Source: Acidimicrobiaceae bacterium
GTDB lineage: Bacteria > Actinomycetota > Acidimicrobiia > Acidimicrobiales > Ilumatobacteraceae
Direction: 5' to 3'
DNA length: 64,000 bases
Assembly: GCA_020637295.1 (NCBI GenBank)
Contig: JACJWF010000001.1
Location: forward strand, 682,001-746,000
The translations under genes were made by a program, and so were the position numbers. The notes beneath the pieces are model-generated. The model searched no databases. It was not told the origin of the DNA and saw nothing but the letters and a program-made list of their open reading frames with translations. Shown here in pieces: positions 60,036 to 64,000 of this stretch (position 1 is its first letter; the number at the start of each line of letters is the position of its first letter).

Positions 60036-61657
60036 CGCCCATCGACCCCCGCCTGCTGCGGGCCGGCCGGGGGACGGCAGGCCTGCTCGCCGCCGGCACG
60101 GTGCTGGCGTTGGCCTCGGCGTTGCTGGTGGTCGCCCAGGCATGGCTGCTGGCCACCGGCATCAGCCGGGTCATCGAACGCGGCGGCCCGGCAGGGCTGG
60201 CCCCGCTGCTCGGTGCACTGGTGGTCGTGGTCGCCGCCCGCTCCGCGCTGGGCTGGGCACACGAGTCGGTGGCCCGCCGTGCCGCCACTTCCGTCAAGTC
60301 CACCCTGCGGGTTCGCCTGGCTCGACGGGCAGCGGCCGATGCGGTGGCCGGCGTGGGCGGGCGCAGGGCGGACCTTGCGGCGCTGGCGTCCACCGGCCTC
60401 GACGCCATCGACCCCTACTACACCCGCTACCTGCCCCAGTTGGTGCTGGCCGCGGTGGTGCCGCCGGTGGTGATCCTGCAACTGTTCCGCACCGATGTGC
60501 CCGCGGCGCTGACCGTGGTGCTGACGCTGCCGCTGATCCCGCTGTTCATGGTGCTGGTCGGCAAGGCCACCGAGGCGGCGAACGCCAAGCGGTGGGACGC
60601 CCTGCAGCGGCTGGGTCATCACTTCCTCGACGTCGTGGAAGGGATGCCCACCCTGCGTGCCTTCGGCCGCGGCCGGGTGCAGGCGGAACTGGTGGGCGCC
60701 AGCACGGAGCGGTACCGGACCACGACGATGGCCACCTTGCGGATCGCCTTCCTGTCGTCCCTCGTGCTGGAACTGCTGGCCACGTTGTCGGTCGCCCTGG
60801 TCGCGGTGGGGGTGGGGCTACGCCTGGTGGACGGCGGGCTCGGGCTGCAAGCCGGGCTGCTGGCGATCCTTCTGGCTCCCGAGGCCTCGGCACCGCTGCG
60901 CCAGGTGGGTGCCCAGTATCACGCCAGCGCAGCCGGCGTCGCCGTGGCGGACAGCATGTTCGCGGTGCTCGACGGACCGCCGGCACCGAGCGGCGATGCC
61001 GCGGCGGCGGTGCCCGCAGGCCCGCTCACCCTCAGGGTGCAGCGCCTCTCGGTGGCCCACGACGGACGGCCACGCCCGGCGCCGGACGGCCTGACGTTCC
61101 ATGCCGAACCGGGGCGGGTGACCTGCCTCTCCGGGCCCAGCGGGGTGGGGAAGAGCACGGCCGTCGCCGTGCTGCTCGGTCATGTGCGGCCGACTGCCGG
61201 CACGGCGTCGGTCGTCACCGGCGGTGGCACCGAGGAGGTCGGCCGGCTGGACCGAACGGAGTGGGCGGGGTGCATCGCCTGGGTGGCCCAGGACCCCTTC
61301 GTCGCTGCCGGGACGGTGGCGGACAACGTGCGGCTGTCGCGGCCCGACGCCACCGACGACGAGGTGGGCGACGCGCTGGCAAGGGCCGGGCTGGCTCTGC
61401 CCGGTGACCGCCCGGTGCTGGCCCGCGGCACGGACCTGTCCGCCGGCGAGCGCCGGCGGTTGGCGATGGCCCGTGCCTTGCTGCGCCGCGCGCCGGTGCT
61501 GCTGCTCGACGAGCCGACCGCCGGCCTCGACGCGGCGAGCGAGGCCCACGTGCTGGAAGCCGTGCGCGCCGAGGCTGCCCGCGGCGCGACCGTGGTGATG
61601 GTGGCCCACCGGCCCGAAGCCCTGGCGATCGCCGACGCCGTGGTGGAGGTGCGGTGA
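60032..61657 (+). CDS. cydD: ABC transporter CydD (cysteine/glutathione-type exporter for bd oxidase assembly)
   Basis: 541 residues. Membrane domain of six helices (residues ~1-310) then an ATPase: Walker A SGPSGVGKSTAVAVLL, signature LSAGERRRLAMARALL, Walker B VLLLDEPTAGLD, switch His in VAHRPEAL. CydDC exports thiols needed to assemble cytochrome bd. GTG start inside the cydB stop (GTGA). Shorter linker than enterobacterial CydD. Confidence 0.92.
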   Translation: MTPIDPRLLRAGRGTAGLLAAGTVLALASALLVVAQAWLLATGISRVIERGGPAGLAPLLGALVVVVAARSALGWAHESVARRAATSVKSTLRVRLARRAAADAVAGVGGRRADLAALASTGLDAIDPYYTRYLPQLVLAAVVPPVVILQLFRTDVPAALTVVLTLPLIPLFMVLVGKATEAANAKRWDALQRLGHHFLDVVEGMPTLRAFGRGRVQAELVGASTERYRTTTMATLRIAFLSSLVLELLATLSVALVAVGVGLRLVDGGLGLQAGLLAILLAPEASAPLRQVGAQYHASAAGVAVADSMFAVLDGPPAPSGDAAAAVPAGPLTLRVQRLSVAHDGRPRPAPDGLTFHAEPGRVTCLSGPSGVGKSTAVAVLLGHVRPTAGTASVVTGGGTEEVGRLDRTEWAGCIAWVAQDPFVAAGTVADNVRLSRPDATDDEVGDALARAGLALPGDRPVLARGTDLSAGERRRLAMARALLRRAPVLLLDEPTAGLDAASEAHVLEAVRAEAARGATVVMVAHRPEALAIADAVVEVR

Positions 61658-63336
61658 GGGCCGTCTGGAGGGTGCTGCGGCTGGGAGCGTCGGCTCGCTG
61701 GCGGGTGGCGGCCGCTGTCGCGCTCGGCGCCGCCGCCGCGGCGACGGCGGTGGCCCTGGCCGGCACGTCCGCGTGGCTGATCGTCCGTGCCGCCGAGCAT
61801 CCGCCGGTGCTGCACCTGATGGTGGCGATCGTGGCGGTGCGGGCGTTCGGCATCGGGCGCGGGGTGCTGCGCTACGTGGAGCGCCTGCTCACCCACGATG
61901 CCGCGTTCCGTGTGCTGGGCGCCCTGCGGGTGCGGGTGGTCGGCCAGGCAGAGCGGTTGCTTCCCGGTTGCCGCCGGCTGTTCGGCGAGGGCGACCTGCT
62001 GGCCCGCTTCGTCGGTGAGGTGGACGGCCTGGCCGACTTGTGGGTGCGGGTACTGGTGCCCGGGCTGGCGGCCACCACGGTCGGTGTGGGGGCCGTCGCC
62101 GGCCTCACCGGGCTGTTGCCCGTGGGCGGGCTGGTGCTGGCGGTCACGCTGGTGCTCGCAGGGGTGGTGGTGCCGCTGGCCGGTGCCCGGCTGGCCCGCG
62201 CTGCCGGCCGCGACGCGCAGCCGGCACGGGCTCGCTACCAGGAGCACCTGCTGGCCCTCGTGGACGGCGCTCGGGAGTTGGAGGTCTACGGCGCCCTCGA
62301 CCGCCGCCTCGACGCACTGGCGGCCGACGACGACGCACTGGCGGGGATGGAGCGCCGGTCGGCATGGACCGCCGGCCTGGCGTCGGCAGTGGCCGTGCTG
62401 GCGGCAGGTGGGGGAGCCCTCGTGGCCCTGTGGGCATCCGCCGGCGCGCTCGAGCGTGGGTCGCTGGACGGCGCCGGGCTGGCCGTGGTGGTGCTCGTTC
62501 CCCTGGCGGTGCACGAGGTCGTCGCCCTGTGGGTGCCCGTCGCTGCCCAACTGCCGGCCCTGGCAGCCTCCTCCCGGCGCCTGGTGGAGGTGCTCGACGC
62601 TGCCGACCCGACCCCCGTCCCCGCTGCGCCGATGGTGGTGCCCGACGGTGCCTTGGCCGTGACGGCGCGCCATCTCACGCTGGGTTGGCCAGGCGCCGCG
62701 CCCCTGCTGGAGGACCTCTCGTTCCACGTGCCGGCGGGTGGCCGGGCGGCGATCACCGGGCCGAGCGGCACGGGAAAGAGCACGCTGGCCGCCACCCTCC
62801 TGGGCTTCGTGCCGGCGGTCGAGGGTGCGCTCCTCCTGGTGGCCGACGACGGCTCCGCAGTCGCTCCGACGATGGCCGACAGCGCCTCCTTGCACCGGGC
62901 GGTGGGGTGGTGCGAGCAGGATCCGCACGTGTTCGATTCGACCGTGGCGGCCAACCTGCGCCTGGCCCGACCCGACGCCTCCGACGAGGCGCTCCGGGCG
63001 GCGCTGCAGACGGTGCGCCTGGGCGATTGGCTGGCCGGGCTGCCCGACGGGTTGGCGACCATGGTGGGCGAGCACGGCCGTGCACTTTCCGGCGGGGAGC
63101 GCCAGCGCCTGGCCCTGGCCCGTGTGCTGCTGAGCGGCGCCCGCGTGGTGGTGATCGACGAGCCCACCGAGCACGTGGACGACGCCACGGCCACGGTGCT
63201 GCTCGACGATCTGCTTCGCGCGCTGGCCGGCCGGACCGTGATCGTCATCACCCACCGGCGTGACCTCATCGAACATCGCGTGGAGCAGGTGGTGGATGTG
63301 GGTGCCATGTCCGCACCACCCTCTCAGCTGGCCTAA
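61654..63336 (+). CDS. cydC: ABC transporter CydC
   Basis: 560 residues; N-terminal membrane domain with LAGTSAWLIVRAAEHPPVLHLMVAIVAVRAFGIGRGVLRYVERL (typical CydC), C-terminal ATPase with Walker A TGPSGTGKSTLAATLLG, signature LSGGERQRLALARVLL and Walker B VVVIDEPTEHVD. Partner of CydD; coupled by a GTGA overlap. Confidence 0.93.
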   Translation: MRAVWRVLRLGASARWRVAAAVALGAAAAATAVALAGTSAWLIVRAAEHPPVLHLMVAIVAVRAFGIGRGVLRYVERLLTHDAAFRVLGALRVRVVGQAERLLPGCRRLFGEGDLLARFVGEVDGLADLWVRVLVPGLAATTVGVGAVAGLTGLLPVGGLVLAVTLVLAGVVVPLAGARLARAAGRDAQPARARYQEHLLALVDGARELEVYGALDRRLDALAADDDALAGMERRSAWTAGLASAVAVLAAGGGALVALWASAGALERGSLDGAGLAVVVLVPLAVHEVVALWVPVAAQLPALAASSRRLVEVLDAADPTPVPAAPMVVPDGALAVTARHLTLGWPGAAPLLEDLSFHVPAGGRAAITGPSGTGKSTLAATLLGFVPAVEGALLLVADDGSAVAPTMADSASLHRAVGWCEQDPHVFDSTVAANLRLARPDASDEALRAALQTVRLGDWLAGLPDGLATMVGEHGRALSGGERQRLALARVLLSGARVVVIDEPTEHVDDATATVLLDDLLRALAGRTVIVITHRRDLIEHRVEQVVDVGAMSAPPSQLA

Positions 63337-63368
63337 GCTCCGCGCCGAACCCCTCAGCGGAGGTAGCA

Positions 63369-64000
63369 ATGGGTACGGGAGCCATCGCCGGCATCATCGT
63401 CGGCTTTCTAGTTCTGCTTGTCCTTCTCACGGGCCTGCGAACGGTGCAGCAAGGCACGGTTGCAGTCACCACGATCTTCGGCAAGTACCGGCGCACGCTG
63501 CGGCCCGGCCTCAACGTGGTCGTGCCGTTCGTGGAGCAGATCTTCCGGCGGATCAGCATCCAGAACCGGGCGGTCGAACTGCAGTTCCAGGCCATCACGT
63601 CGGACCAGGCCAACGTGTACTTCACGGCGATGATGGTCTACGGCGCGATCAACGAGAGCGAGGAGACGATCAAGAACATCGCCTTCAAGTTCGTCTCGGA
63701 GAAGGACTTCCTCACCGCGCTGGTGCGCAGCGTCGAGGGCTCCACCCGTGGCTTCGTGGCCACCAAGCGCCAGGCGGAGATCCTCGGCCTGCGCGGCGAG
63801 ATCGTCGCCGAGGTGAAGGAGAACCTGGACCATGTCATCGAGACGTGGGGCTTCCACCTCATCGACCTGCAGCTCAACGACATCACGTTCGACCAGGCGA
63901 TCACCACGTCGATGGCCCAGGTCGTGGCCTCGAACAACCTGAAGGCCGCCGCCACCAACGAAGGCGACGCCCTCCTCATCCGCAAGACCAAGGAAGCCGA
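63369..64000 (+). CDS. SPFH/band-7 (stomatin-like) membrane protein, 3' partial
   Basis: The first 210 residues are visible; the gene runs off the window. One N-terminal membrane helix (AIAGIIVGFLVLLVLLTGL) then an SPFH domain: VQQGTVAVTTIFGKYRRTLRPGLNVVVPFVEQI, VYFTAMMVYGAIN, TRGFVATKRQAEILGLRGEI and WGFHLIDLQLNDITF, followed by the start of the coiled-coil part. Family members form membrane microdomain scaffolds. GGAGG lies upstream of the ATG. Confidence 0.9.
   Translation, partial: MGTGAIAGIIVGFLVLLVLLTGLRTVQQGTVAVTTIFGKYRRTLRPGLNVVVPFVEQIFRRISIQNRAVELQFQAITSDQANVYFTAMMVYGAINESEETIKNIAFKFVSEKDFLTALVRSVEGSTRGFVATKRQAEILGLRGEIVAEVKENLDHVIETWGFHLIDLQLNDITFDQAITTSMAQVVASNNLKAAATNEGDALLIRKTKEA

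Noticed and set aside
61180..63369. 729-residue minus-strand open frame over cydC
   Set aside because: Shadow frame; cydC on the plus strand has both membrane and ATPase signatures.

Overview
High-GC, actinobacterial DNA. The best guess is an Acidimicrobiia-like organism (Ilumatobacter relatives). This rests on the codon bias, GTG starts with GTGA/ATGA gene overlaps, several apparently leaderless promoters, an actinobacterial-style cydABDC cluster, and a secreted 'VPCRLMDTR...VGYY' domain typical of that class. The lineage call is inference; the base and codon use are seen.

Layout. (1) Bases 1-14607 are chromosome: a phosphonate-type dioxygenase/HD-oxygenase fusion cut by the window edge, an SDR, a solitary mraY, an Rrf2-YwiC-Ric operon pointing to nitrosative or iron-sulfur stress, an LPXTG protein, an enoyl-CoA hydratase/acyl-CoA dehydrogenase pair, a molybdopterin oxidoreductase, an MFS transporter, an ArsR-SRPBCC pair, an acyl-CoA-dehydrogenase-like flavoenzyme and a PPOX protein. 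(2) Bases 14608-52924 are a 38.3 kb integrative element inserted at the 3' end of a tRNA-Gly(UCC) gene. It is bounded by a 43-bp direct repeat, with a tyrosine integrase beside the intact tRNA. (3) Bases 52925-64000 are chromosome again: tRNA-Gly, a P2-type cation ATPase, an LPXTG protein, a 2OG-Fe(II) oxygenase, cydABDC behind a DosR-like box, and the start of an SPFH/band-7 gene.

The element has no visible relaxase, type IV secretion or virion genes. It carries a primase-polymerase fused to a C-terminal PIN domain, a type I restriction-modification operon (hsdM-hsdS-hsdR), an unidentified small protein interrupted by a LAGLIDADG intein, a stand-alone IF-2 N-terminal domain, and several PH-like/SHOCT/DUF2510 proteins and lipoproteins. 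It also holds an HNH endonuclease with helical repeats, a J-domain membrane protein, an M23-like secreted protein divergent from a regulator, a serine recombinase, and an unidentified two-gene operon with a PD-(D/E)XK signature next to the integrase.

Two insertion sequences have entered the element, and both can be removed on paper with single-base precision. A 1400-bp ISL3-family element with an 8-bp target duplication splits hsdS. A 2558-bp IS21-family element with a 6-bp target duplication splits a secreted collagen-like protein gene. In both cases removing the IS and one target copy restores a continuous reading frame.

The strongest candidates for new biology are the Prim-Pol-PIN fusion, the intein in a small non-replicative host protein, the two-gene operon beside the integrase, a dispersed 47-bp intergenic repeat, and a perfect 17-bp inverted repeat upstream of a PH-like membrane protein gene.
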